A DNA stretch of 64,000 nucleotides. It comes from Sinimarinibacterium flocculans. Its GTDB lineage: Bacteria > Pseudomonadota > Gammaproteobacteria > Nevskiales > Nevskiaceae. The DNA lies in contig NZ_QICN01000004.1 in the NCBI RefSeq assembly GCF_003201205.1, positions 1 to 64,000 of the forward strand, in the 5' to 3' direction. Shown here piece by piece: positions 23,766-31,520 of this stretch (the first letter of the stretch is position 1; the number at the start of each line of letters is the position of its first letter). The notes under the pieces are model-generated. The model searched no databases, was not told where the DNA came from, and saw only the letters and a program-made list of their open reading frames with translations. The position numbers and the translations under genes were made by a program.

Positions 23766-25223
23766 ATGGAAAAGGTATTTAGATCAGAGCTAACGGCAGA
23801 GTGCCACAAGCACATTCGTCGCCACGAAGATTACCTTCGTGATCTCGAGTTCGATGCGGTTCGAATTGAGAAGCGTACCGGTGTCGCGCCAATCAAGCGA
23901 GTGCAGCGTCCGGGGTACTGGTCTATCCACCGAAACTTCGATCCCTATAGAACCCGCTCTGAGAGACGTGTGGCGTCGCTTTCGTATGGCCTTGCAAGGC
24001 GATTCTTGGCAGCTACATATGATCCAGCACCGGCACTGATTTACACGGTCCCTAAGGCTAGCGGTGGTGAACGACATACCAACGTCTTCCAAATACCTGA
24101 TGCGGTAGTCTCACGCTTCGTCTACAGCTCCTTGGTGCGCAAGAATAGGCACCGCATGAGTGGCTATTCGTATGCGTACCGTAGCGATATTGGCTCCCAT
24201 GAAGCTGTAGTCAACATTCAGAACGACTTTATAGATCGTGCTCGGGTTTATGCAGCAGAATACGACTTTTCAGCGTTCTTCGACAACATCAGGCATGATT
24301 TCCTATGGAAGATGTTGGATCGTGGTGGCTTTCAGGTAACGAATCAAGAGCTGCACATCTTGGAGCGATTTGCTGAATGTCCGGCAATTGCGCTTGATCG
24401 CTATTTGACAGACAAGCCACCAAAGCGAGCCCGAGGTATTCCTCAGGGCACTTCTGTGTCGCTGTTTCTTGCCAATGCGGCGTGTTGGGGACTCGATCGC
24501 GCTCTTGAAAGGACCGGGGTTGGCTTCGCACGCTACGCTGACGATACCGTTATTTGGAGTGAAGACTACGCACGGATTGTCGATGCTTACGAGGTACTCA
24601 AAGCGTTCTCGATGGAGAGCGGAGTACCAATAAATGACGCCAAATCTGAAGGCATAAATTTGATAACTGACCTCCCCGGAGGCGGTGAGATTCGTAGTAA
24701 ATCTAACGTTGTTTTTCTCGGGTACTCAATATCTACATCGAAGGTGAGCATAAGTCAGAAGCACCTTTCTCGGATAAAAAGAAATATCTCGAAGTTGATC
24801 TACTGCAATCTTCTTCAGGCGCCTCGCAAGGGCCTGTGCGTTGGGGGTCGTTATTCGCCAATTGACTGGGACTATTTGGTGTGTATTGCGCAGATCCGTA
24901 GGTATCTTTACGGTGGCTTAAGAACTATTGATCTTCTTAACTACACACGAGGCGTGACGACGTCCCTACGTTTTCGGGGATTGATGTCCTACTATCCTAT
25001 AGTTTCGGATATTGATCAGTTGAGGGGCATGGATGGATGGCTGCTTCACTGCCTTAAGCGAGCCCTGTCGAAGCGCCAACGCCTTGTTGCAGCGATCGGA
25101 GGGCCATCCACGCTGCCAGGACCTAGGCCTGACTGGATTCAAAGCATAGAGAAGCTTCGAACTGAGTCGGTTGGCTCGCTCACACTTGACTATCGTCTTC
25201 CGAGCTTTTCACTGATCCTCTAA
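23766..25223 (+). CDS. Stand-alone reverse transcriptase, unknown-group/DRT-like
   Basis: This 485-residue RNA-directed DNA polymerase shows the palm motifs in order. They are YTVPKASGGERHTNVFQIP (93-111), motif A YDFSAFFDNIRH (D167), motif B RGIPQGTSVSLFLAN (223-237), catalytic YADD (257-260), a motif-D Lys near 293 and FLGYS (317-321). A roughly 150-residue helical C-terminus (340-485) is thumb-like. It has no maturase, HNH, integrase or nitrilase domain, no retron VTG and no DGR motif, so it fits the unknown-group/Abi-type RTs used in phage defence. Codon use and GC are unlike all neighbours, indicating transfer. ATG 23766 lacks a clear ribosome binding site. No partner protein is adjacent. 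Confidence 0.88.
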   Translation: MEKVFRSELTAECHKHIRRHEDYLRDLEFDAVRIEKRTGVAPIKRVQRPGYWSIHRNFDPYRTRSERRVASLSYGLARRFLAATYDPAPALIYTVPKASGGERHTNVFQIPDAVVSRFVYSSLVRKNRHRMSGYSYAYRSDIGSHEAVVNIQNDFIDRARVYAAEYDFSAFFDNIRHDFLWKMLDRGGFQVTNQELHILERFAECPAIALDRYLTDKPPKRARGIPQGTSVSLFLANAACWGLDRALERTGVGFARYADDTVIWSEDYARIVDAYEVLKAFSMESGVPINDAKSEGINLITDLPGGGEIRSKSNVVFLGYSISTSKVSISQKHLSRIKRNISKLIYCNLLQAPRKGLCVGGRYSPIDWDYLVCIAQIRRYLYGGLRTIDLLNYTRGVTTSLRFRGLMSYYPIVSDIDQLRGMDGWLLHCLKRALSKRQRLVAAIGGPSTLPGPRPDWIQSIEKLRTESVGSLTLDYRLPSFSLIL

Positions 25224-25262
25224 GTTCTCAAGAGAGCGTTGCAAACTGAGGGATCGTCACTT

Positions 25263-25309
25263 TTCTCGGGAAGCGGCTCCTCCTATTCGTCGGGGTTCTA
25301 GTCCGAGAA
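25263..25309. repeat. Inverted repeat downstream of the reverse transcriptase
   Basis: TTCTCGG (25263-25269) and CCGAGAA (25303-25309) are perfect inverted arms 33 nt apart in the 110-nt gap after the reverse transcriptase. This may be a terminator or part of the module boundary. GTCCGAGA at 25301-25308 also occurs as a direct copy at 23514-23521. Confidence 0.35.
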
Positions 25310-25333
25310 TCATGCAATGGAGAGCGCAGTCGC

Positions 25334-26068
25334 CTAACCGTGTCTCGCTGCTAGCGACACGTGAATCGCGTGCAGGTCGGGCGGCAAATCGACCAGCGCC
25401 CGGAAGGCATCAGTTACGGACGTGAACTGCGACAGCGGCCGCTCGCGCAGGTTGATGCCAGCGTCCATCGCCGCCTTGCCGAAGGCCATGCGTGCCTCGG
25501 GCGGGACGTCCCAGGTCTTGCCTTCTTCGTACATCTGACCGGCGCGCACGCTGGTGACGCGGATGCCGGCGGATTCTAGTTCGTGGTGCAGGCCTTCAGA
25601 GAAGCGTTCCAGTCCGGCCTTGCTGCTCTGGTAGACGACCAGATGCGGGAAGCGCATGCCGACCGATTCGCTGCTCACGTTGAAGATGTGGCTGCCGCGG
25701 CGCATCAGCGAGATGGCTTCGCGGGCGCAGAGCATCGCGCCGACGAGGTTGGTCATGATGGTGTTGACGATCTGCGCGTCGCTGGCGTCGGCGACGAGGA
25801 AGGGTTCGAACACGGCGGCGTTGTTGATGAGCACGTCGATGTGCCCATGCTTACTCTTGATGGCGGCGAAGACCTGCTTCACCGAGTCCGGCGAGGCGAC
25901 GTCGCAGCCGACGGCGATGGCGCGCTCGCCGAGTTCCTGGGCCACGGCCTCGACCTTCGATTCGGTGCGGCCGAGCAGGACGACCTGATCGCCGTCGTTG
26001 ACGAAGCGGCGCGCCAGGGCGCGGCCGAGGCCGACGCCGGCGCCGGTGATGACGATGACTTTGGACAT
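25334..26068 (-). CDS. Short-chain dehydrogenase/reductase
   Basis: This 244-residue classical SDR has TGAGVGLGRALA at the N-terminus, DVLINNAAVF, the Ser region HIFNVSSES and the active-site YQSSK. The substrate is not evident; it may oxidise a beta-hydroxyacyl-CoA or ring alcohol, judging by the ACAD and aldehyde dehydrogenase genes upstream on the same strand. The ATG at 26068 was preferred over 26110 because GGAGAACCCC precedes it with correct spacing and the glycine motif then lies at residues 7-14. It is the last gene of the minus-strand cluster and faces the reverse transcriptase island. Confidence 0.88.
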   Translation of the reverse strand: MSKVIVITGAGVGLGRALARRFVNDGDQVVLLGRTESKVEAVAQELGERAIAVGCDVASPDSVKQVFAAIKSKHGHIDVLINNAAVFEPFLVADASDAQIVNTIMTNLVGAMLCAREAISLMRRGSHIFNVSSESVGMRFPHLVVYQSSKAGLERFSEGLHHELESAGIRVTSVRAGQMYEEGKTWDVPPEARMAFGKAAMDAGINLRERPLSQFTSVTDAFRALVDLPPDLHAIHVSLAARHG

Positions 26069-26111
26069 GGGGTTCTCCGGTTCTAGGCTGTGACTCGTCT
26101 TGCGCTTCACT

Positions 26112-26230
26112 TCCTTCTCCCCGCTTGCGGGGAGAAGGTGCCCGCAGGGCGGATGAGGGGCTGTTTGTCGCGCTTGCGCCTGCGGCGCGGCCCCTCACCC
26201 CGACCCTCTCCCCGCAGGCGGGGAGAGGGA
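26112..26230. repeat. Compound palindromic repeat (CTCTCCCC family), copy 2
   Basis: The outer hairpins CCTTCTCCCC-GCTTGC-GGGGAGAAGG and CCCTCTCCCC-GCAGGC-GGGGAGAGGG flank an inner GGATGAGGGG...CCCCTCACCC stem. It separates the SDR and ACAD genes of one minus-strand cluster, like copies 1, 6 and 7. Confidence 0.7.
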
Positions 26231-26238
26231 GGTATCTG

Positions 26239-27141
26239 TTAGGCGAAACAGTGCTGCGCCACGGCCACGGACTGGCCGCCGCGCCCGCCCAGCTCGGACA
26301 TCAGGGCCTTGAGCCGGTAGGTCCACAGGTGCAGCGGATGTTCGAGCGTCATGCCCATGGCGCCGAGCATCTGGTGCAGGTCGTAGACGATGCGGGTGGC
26401 ACTGTCTTGCGCATGCAGCGCGGCGAGGGCGGCGTCGCCGTCGTCGGCGGTCGCAGCGGCCTGCAGCGCCAGCCAGCGCACGCCACCGGACAGCACGGCG
26501 CATTCGGCCATGCGGTGGCGCAGCGCCTGGAAAGCACCGAGCGGGCGGCCGAACTGCTTGCGCACGGACAGGTGCTCGACGGCGGAGGCGATCGCGGCCT
26601 GGATCAGGCCGGTGGCCTCGTTGGCCAGCGCCACGCGAATCCACTTGCGGACGGTGGCGGCGTCCTCTGCCGAGAGCTTTGTGGCCTTCGGTTGACGTTT
26701 GAGCCGGCCCATCGGGTAGGCGAACAGGGAGTCCACGGGTTCGACGTCGTCCGGCGTGACCTGCGCGAGGCTGATGTCGTCGCCGTCGATCAGGATCAGC
26801 GTCCTGGCGGTGGCGACGAAGCGGCCCGGACGGCCGTTCTCGACGACCGCCAGCGGACGCGGCCAGTCGCCGGGCAGGTGCGGGCGCACCAGCATCGACA
26901 GGGCGATGTCGGCGGTGTACGGCAGCCAGGCGAGCCGCTCGACCGCCATCGCTGCGGTCAGTGCGCCCATCTCGGGAATCTGCGCGATGTCGAAGTACTC
27001 GCCTTCGGTCAGCTCGCGTTCGAGATCGGAACCCACGAGTGCGAAGCCGTGGAAGTCGATCGGCTTGGATTCGAACGGGGCGACCAGACGGTCGAGCGCG
27101 CCGAGCAGCGCCGACTGATCGGAGGTCAGGGTGAAGTCCAT
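26239..27141 (-). CDS. Short acyl-CoA dehydrogenase partner subunit
   Basis: This 300-residue degenerate ACAD keeps the C-terminal helical core (VRKQFGRPLGAFQALRHRMAE, then LHQMLGAMGMTLEHPLHLW). It lacks the SEP-AGSD FAD segment and the catalytic Glu motif. It is shorter than normal ACADs (about 380) but typical for the minor subunit of heteromeric ACADs. The start at 27141 (MDFTLTSDQ) matches the usual ACAD N-terminus; the longer frame runs through a palindromic repeat. It lies downstream of the full-length ACAD at 27323, separated by repeat copy 3. Confidence 0.85.
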   Translation of the reverse strand: MDFTLTSDQSALLGALDRLVAPFESKPIDFHGFALVGSDLERELTEGEYFDIAQIPEMGALTAAMAVERLAWLPYTADIALSMLVRPHLPGDWPRPLAVVENGRPGRFVATARTLILIDGDDISLAQVTPDDVEPVDSLFAYPMGRLKRQPKATKLSAEDAATVRKWIRVALANEATGLIQAAIASAVEHLSVRKQFGRPLGAFQALRHRMAECAVLSGGVRWLALQAAATADDGDAALAALHAQDSATRIVYDLHQMLGAMGMTLEHPLHLWTYRLKALMSELGGRGGQSVAVAQHCFA

Positions 27142-27171
27142 AGTGAGCGGCGTCGGTCGTGTGCTGAGAAC

Positions 27172-27293
27172 TCCCTCTCCCGCGTGCGGGAGAGGGCGGG
27201 GGAGAGGGCGCCGGCGCAGCCGGTGGTGTTCCGCGCTGCGCGCGGCCCTCTCCCGCCCCTTCGGGGCACCCTCTCCCGCACGCGGGCGAGGGA
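27172..27293. repeat. Compound palindromic repeat (CTCTCCCC family), copy 3
   Basis: The hairpins CCCTCTCCC-GCGTGC-GGGAGAGGG and CCCTCTCCC-GCACGC-GGG(C)GAGGG flank an inner GGGAGAGGGCG...CGGCCCTCTCCC pairing and a CGCCCC-TT-CGGGGC hairpin. It separates the two ACAD subunit genes. Confidence 0.65.
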
Positions 27294-27322
27294 AGATTCC
27301 GGTTTGTGTGCGTCCCAAGCCA

Positions 27323-28459
27323 TCAGCGCGGCTCCCTCGGCAACTGCAGCAGTTCCGTTGCGATCAGGTTGAGCTGAATCTCGGCGGCGCCGGAGGCGAT
27401 GCCGGCAACGATGGCGCGCTGGTGATGCGCGAGCAGCAGCGGGTCGCCGCCGGCCAGTGCATCCGGGCAGTGCTCGACGACGAACTCGCCGACGAGTCGC
27501 TCGGCCATCACGGTGGCGTAGCGCGCGGCGCTGGCCTCGGGGCCGGTGGGCGTGCCGTGACGGCGCTGGTCGACGATCTGGTAGCTGTACAGGCGCGCGG
27601 CCTCGCAGGCGGCGAGGGCGCGTGCCGACTGTTCGACCGCACCGTGACCATAGCGATCTGCTTTCTTCAGTGCGGCGACGGCGCGGCGCAGCATGCGCGC
27701 GGCCAGCGCGAAGCGCGGAATGCCCACGCGCTCCAGCGACAGCGCGTTGCGGGCGATCTCCCAGGCCTGGCCTTCGGCGCCGAGCAGGGCGTCGGCGGGG
27801 ACGAACACATCGTCGAAGAACACTTCGTGGATGTCGCCCTCACCGATCACGCTGGGAATCTGGCGCACGGTGATGCCGGCGGTGTCCATCGGCACCAGGA
27901 ACACGGACATGCCGGTCTTGCCGATGCCGGTGCGGGCGAGCAGGAAGCAGGTGTCGGCGTGGCCGGCGTACGAGGTCCAGATCTTCTGGCCGTTGAGGCG
28001 GTAGCCGCCGTCGCAGCGCTCGGCGCGCGTGCGCAGCGAGGCGAGATCGGAGCCGGCCTCGGGCTCGGAGAAGCCCTGGCACCAGATGGTCTCGCCGCGC
28101 GCGATCGGCGGGATGTAGCGGTCCTGCTGCGCCTCGGTGCCGAAGCGCATCAGCGTCGGCCCGATCCAGTTCACGTTCATGTACTGGCCGCCGCGCGGTT
28201 CGCCGGCCATCCACATTTCCTCGGCGAGGATGAAGGACGTCCAGGCATCGGCGTCTCGACCGCCCCAGCGCTTGGGCCAGTGCGGCACCAGCAGGCCGGC
28301 CTTGGCTAGCGCGCCGCAGAAGGTCTTGGAGAACGCGCTCTGCGATTCGGAGCCCGGTCCATGGGCCAGCGACTCCCAGTCCGCGGGGAGGTTCTCGGCG
28401 AGGAAGCTGCGCACGGTGTCGCGGAAGGCGCGCTGCTCGGCGTCCCACTGAAAGTCCAC
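27323..28459 (-). CDS. Acyl-CoA dehydrogenase, larger subunit of a heteromeric pair
   Basis: This 378-residue ACAD starts at MDFQWDAEQRAFRDTVRSF. GFSEPEAGSDLASLRTRAE and NGQKIWTSYAGHADT give the FAD/substrate segment. The C-terminal GAAEIQLNLIATELLQLP replaces the usual YEGT/GGTSEIQR, so the MCAD-type Glu is absent. With the 300-residue ACAD downstream it forms the second full-plus-short pair of the window (the first is at 11350/12531). It probably acts on a bulky acyl-CoA. It is flanked by repeats on both sides. Confidence 0.88.
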   Translation of the reverse strand: MDFQWDAEQRAFRDTVRSFLAENLPADWESLAHGPGSESQSAFSKTFCGALAKAGLLVPHWPKRWGGRDADAWTSFILAEEMWMAGEPRGGQYMNVNWIGPTLMRFGTEAQQDRYIPPIARGETIWCQGFSEPEAGSDLASLRTRAERCDGGYRLNGQKIWTSYAGHADTCFLLARTGIGKTGMSVFLVPMDTAGITVRQIPSVIGEGDIHEVFFDDVFVPADALLGAEGQAWEIARNALSLERVGIPRFALAARMLRRAVAALKKADRYGHGAVEQSARALAACEAARLYSYQIVDQRRHGTPTGPEASAARYATVMAERLVGEFVVEHCPDALAGGDPLLLAHHQRAIVAGIASGAAEIQLNLIATELLQLPREPR

Positions 28460-28497
28460 TTAGCGCCCCAGGCAAACGGCCGAAGGCCGGCCGATGC

Positions 28498-28585
28498 TCC
28501 TCGCCCGCACAGCGGGAGAGGGGAGGACCATCCGCAGAGCGGATGGTGGGGAGAGGGCGGGGTCGCGCCGGCGACCCTGCCCGCT
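28498..28585. repeat. Palindromic repeat cluster, copy 4
   Basis: It contains a perfect CCATCCGC-AGA-GCGGATGG hairpin (28528-28546), CTCGCCCGC-ACA-GCGGGAGAG before it and GGTCGC-GCCG-GCGACC (28561-28576) after it. It lies between the ACAD and aldehyde dehydrogenase genes. This copy is diverged from the main family. Confidence 0.55.
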
Positions 28586-28590
28586 GATGC

Positions 28591-30021
28591 TCACAATCCC
28601 AGGCACAGGTACTTGATCTCCAGGTAGTCGTCGATGCCGTACTTCGAGCCTTCGCGGCCGAGTCCGGAGGCCTTCACGCCGCCGAACGGCGCGATCTCGG
28701 TCGAGATCAGGCCGGTGTTGACGCCGACGATGCCAGCCTCGATGCGCTCGGCGACGCGCCAGATGCGGCCGATGTCGCGGGCATAGAAGTAGGCGGCGAG
28801 GCCGAACGGCGTGGCGTTGGCCTGCGCGATGACGTCGTCCTCGGTCTCGAAGCGGAACACCGGTGCCAGCGGACCGAAGGTTTCTTCGCGTGCGACCTGC
28901 ATCCGGGCGGTGACGCCGGCGATGACGGTCGGCTCGAAGAAGCGTCCGCCGCGCGCATGCGCCTTGCCGCCGACGACGATGCGTGCGCCGTGGGCCGTCG
29001 CGTCGTCGATGTGCTCGCGCACCTTGGCGAGCGCGCGCTCGTCGATCAGCGGGCCGATCTCCGTACCGGTCTCGGTGCCGGCACCGACCTTGAGCGCCTT
29101 GGTGGCCGCCGACAGGCGCTCGACGAAGGCGTCGTGGATGCCGGCCTGCGCGTAAATGCGGTTGGCGCACACGCAGGTCTGGCCGGCGTTGCGGAACTTG
29201 GACTGCATCGCCCCGGCGACGGCGGCGTCGAGATCGGCATCGTCGAAGACGATGAACGGCGCGTTGCCGCCGAGTTCGAGGCTGAGCTTCTTGATCGTCG
29301 GCGCGCTCTGCGCGTAAAGCTGCGCGCCGATCTCGGTCGAGCCGGTGAACGAGATCTTGCGCACCTTGTCGCTGGCGGTCAGCACGTCGCCGATCTCGCC
29401 GGCGCTGCCGGTGACGACATTCAGCAGGCCGTCCGGCACACCAGCTTCCTGCGCGAGCAGGCCAAGGGCCAACGCGGTGAACGGCGTCTGCGACGCCGGC
29501 TTGACGACGACACCACAGCCGGCGGCCAGTGCGGGGCCGATCTTGCGCGTGATCATCGCCGCCGGGAAGTTCCACGGCGTGATCGCGGCGACGACGCCGA
29601 TCGGCTGCTTGAGCACGACGATGCGCTTGTCCGGCGCGTGCGCGGGAATCGTGTCGCCGTAGACGCGCTTGGCTTCCTCGGCGAACCATTCGATGAAGCT
29701 CGCGGCGTAGGCGATCTCGCCACGCGCCTCGGCGAGTGGCTTGCCCTGTTCGAGCGTCAGCAGCGTGGCGAGTTCGTCCTGGTGGGACATGATCCGCTCG
29801 AAGTAGCGCCGCAGGATCGTGCTGCGTTCCTTGGCCGTGCGCGCGGCCCACGGACCCATCGCCGTTTCGGCGGCGTCGATCGCCCGCAGCGTCTCGTCGC
29901 GGCCGAGGCGCGGCACGCGGCCGATGACGGTGCCGGTGGCCGGGTCGTCGACGTCGATCCAGCGTTCGCCGGCCACCCATTCGCCTCCGATCAGGCAGGC
30001 CTCTCGCTTGAGACGGGTCAT
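28591..30021 (-). CDS. NAD(P)-dependent aldehyde dehydrogenase, succinate-semialdehyde DH-like
   Basis: This 476-residue enzyme has the TPWNFP signature (149-154), the Rossmann FTGSTEIG, the general base E249 (LELGG) and nucleophile C283 ([11 protein letters not shown]). The NAGQTCVC context and overall length resemble the GabD subfamily of semialdehyde dehydrogenases. It oxidises an aldehyde to an acid in the cytosol; the natural substrate here may be a pathway aldehyde rather than succinate semialdehyde. ATG 30021 has no strong ribosome binding site. It is the first gene of the minus-strand cluster 30021-25334. Confidence 0.88.
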   Translation of the reverse strand: MTRLKREACLIGGEWVAGERWIDVDDPATGTVIGRVPRLGRDETLRAIDAAETAMGPWAARTAKERSTILRRYFERIMSHQDELATLLTLEQGKPLAEARGEIAYAASFIEWFAEEAKRVYGDTIPAHAPDKRIVVLKQPIGVVAAITPWNFPAAMITRKIGPALAAGCGVVVKPASQTPFTALALGLLAQEAGVPDGLLNVVTGSAGEIGDVLTASDKVRKISFTGSTEIGAQLYAQSAPTIKKLSLELGGNAPFIVFDDADLDAAVAGAMQSKFRNAGQTCVCANRIYAQAGIHDAFVERLSAATKALKVGAGTETGTEIGPLIDERALAKVREHIDDATAHGARIVVGGKAHARGGRFFEPTVIAGVTARMQVAREETFGPLAPVFRFETEDDVIAQANATPFGLAAYFYARDIGRIWRVAERIEAGIVGVNTGLISTEIAPFGGVKASGLGREGSKYGIDDYLEIKYLCLGL

Positions 30022-30186
30022 CGACAGCAGCGCTTGAGGTCAAGTGTGAAGCGATCTTATCGGCAGGCCTGAGAGCCGCCGCCGCCCATTGCAGGCGCAG
30101 GCACATGACCCATCACCGACAGACCAAGGCTTGAGGAGACCTCACGCGCTCCGTCGGTGCGGGCCGAGTGCGGGACGCGGAGCGTG

Positions 30187-30272
30187 GGGTGTATCGAGGT
30201 TCTTGCTTCGGGGCCAAGCGCCCGCCGTTCGATACGACCGTGCGGCCACTCAGGGCAAGTTTGGATACACCC
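30187..30272. repeat. Long-arm inverted repeat in a gene-free stretch
   Basis: GGGTGTATC (30187-30195) and GATACACCC (30264-30272) are perfect 9-bp inverted arms. Inside lies TCGATAC, complementary to the left flank, and just after it CCCGC-GTT-GCGGG. The surrounding 287-nt gap (30022-30308) holds no supported gene. It could be a structured RNA, a dispersed repeat or the terminator region of the AraC gene. Confidence 0.4.
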
Positions 30273-30308
30273 GCGTTGCGGGCTACTCGACGCGGACGGT
30301 TTGGGGTA

Positions 30309-31376
30309 CTACGCGGCCTCGCGCAGATCGAGCTGACGCCGATAACGCTGCGGCGTCGATCCGGTCCAGCGCTTGAACGCGCGTCCGAAACTCGACTGCT
30401 CGGAGTAGCCGAGCATCGCGGCCACGTCGTCCAGCGTCATGTCGCCCTGTTCGAGATAGCTCTTCGCCAGCTCGACGCGGTGGCGCTCGAGAATGTCGGA
30501 GAAACGCAGACCCTTGTCGCTGAGCGTGGCTTGCAGGGTACGCACGGAGCTGCCGAGCTTGCGTGCGCATTGCTCGATGGAGCAGGTGCCCGACGACAGC
30601 GCGCCGCGCACGTAGTCCTCCACGCGCTCGACGATGCTGCGGCGCGACGCGGCGCGCACGCGCTCCAGGTAGCCGCCGAGCAGGCGGAACAGCAGGCGGT
30701 TGGCGCTGGCCAGCGGGTGGTCCAGCGTCGCCGCCGGGAAGGCGATGACGTTGGTCGGCGAGCGGCCGCGGAAGCGGCAGCCGAAGCGGCTCTCGACTTC
30801 GGCGAGATCCTTCTGGCGCACGTCCACGGTCAGGTTGACGTAGCTGGGGCGGAAGTTCGGTCCGGCGAGCTGGCGCAGCAGCTTGAGGTTCATCAGCGCG
30901 CCCTTGTACTGCGCCTGATCGGTCTGGCCCAGGTCGGTGTGCACGTGCCAGCGCAGTTCCGCGATCTCGCGGCCCTCCTCGATGTCCAGCGTCACCAGCG
31001 GGCAGTGGGCGACCGGGATGAAGGTCGCATAGCACTGCAGCGCCTCGCGAAAGCTCGACGCGGAGCGGCACAGCGTCGCCACCGAGCCGAACACGTCCGG
31101 GTCCTGGAAATGTGCGAGGCGCAGTCCGAACAGGGAGTCGTTGAAGGCGAGGCTGCAGTCCTCGAACAGCTCGACGATCGCCTTGCTGTCGACGTAGGAA
31201 TCGGGATCGCGCATCGCGCGCGGGTCGATGTCGTGGCGTTCCAGCATCCGGCGCGGATCGCCGCCCAGGTTGCGGACCAGGTCGCCGAAGCCGGTCAGAT
31301 TGCCGGCGCGCACCTGGCGTTCGACCGGCATCGTGTCGAGTGGGCCGTCAAGGCTGAAGAAATACCCATCGCTCAT
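30309..31376 (-). CDS. AraC-family regulator with arabinose-binding-like N-domain
   Basis: This 355-residue protein has an N-terminal OruR/PF12625-type domain (about 30-220; NLTGFGDLVRNLGGDPRRML). A C-terminal AraC DNA-binding domain follows, with RKLGSSVRTLQATLSDKG and VAAMLGYSEQSSFGRAFKRW. The start at 31376 was chosen because GGAGGACGCAAGCG gives good spacing; the longer frame runs into an operator. A regulon palindrome lies about 130 nt upstream, so the regulator may itself belong to the regulon. It probably controls the KstD-like or P450 genes nearby. The inducer is unknown. Confidence 0.9.
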   Translation of the reverse strand: MSDGYFFSLDGPLDTMPVERQVRAGNLTGFGDLVRNLGGDPRRMLERHDIDPRAMRDPDSYVDSKAIVELFEDCSLAFNDSLFGLRLAHFQDPDVFGSVATLCRSASSFREALQCYATFIPVAHCPLVTLDIEEGREIAELRWHVHTDLGQTDQAQYKGALMNLKLLRQLAGPNFRPSYVNLTVDVRQKDLAEVESRFGCRFRGRSPTNVIAFPAATLDHPLASANRLLFRLLGGYLERVRAASRRSIVERVEDYVRGALSSGTCSIEQCARKLGSSVRTLQATLSDKGLRFSDILERHRVELAKSYLEQGDMTLDDVAAMLGYSEQSSFGRAFKRWTGSTPQRYRRQLDLREAA

Positions 31377-31504
31377 CGCTTGCGTCCTCCGCGCCGTCTG
31401 CAGCCTTGTGCAGCGGGTGTCACCTGGGGTCGTAGCGGGCACAGACAGAACCGGCCGTGCCATTGCTCCTCGGGACAAGAATATCGCGCTTCCGCGATAA
31501 ATAA

Positions 31505-31520
31505 TCAACAGTGGTGTTGT
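31505..31520. promoter_or_regulatory. Regulon palindrome, site 2 (AraC gene)
   Basis: TCAACA-GTGG-TGTTGT is flanked by ATAA and TTAT, extending the symmetry to about 24 nt. Its right flank touches the TAA stop (31521-31523) of the KstD-like gene. It lies about 130 nt before the AraC gene on the minus strand. Confidence 0.62.

Noticed and set aside
23551-23793. 80-codon frame upstream of and overlapping the reverse transcriptase start
   Set aside because: No ribosome binding site and no recognisable family; the stretch is better explained as structured RNA. It is kept only as an alternative.
23543-25223. Retron
   Set aside because: The RT lacks the VTG and NAxxH motifs of retron RTs, and I could not find the a1/a2 arms with a priming G that frame an msr-msd.
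23766-25223. Group II intron or diversity-generating retroelement RT
   Set aside because: There is no maturase X domain or endonuclease, no intron boundary, and no TR/VR repeat pair or DGR-type motif B.
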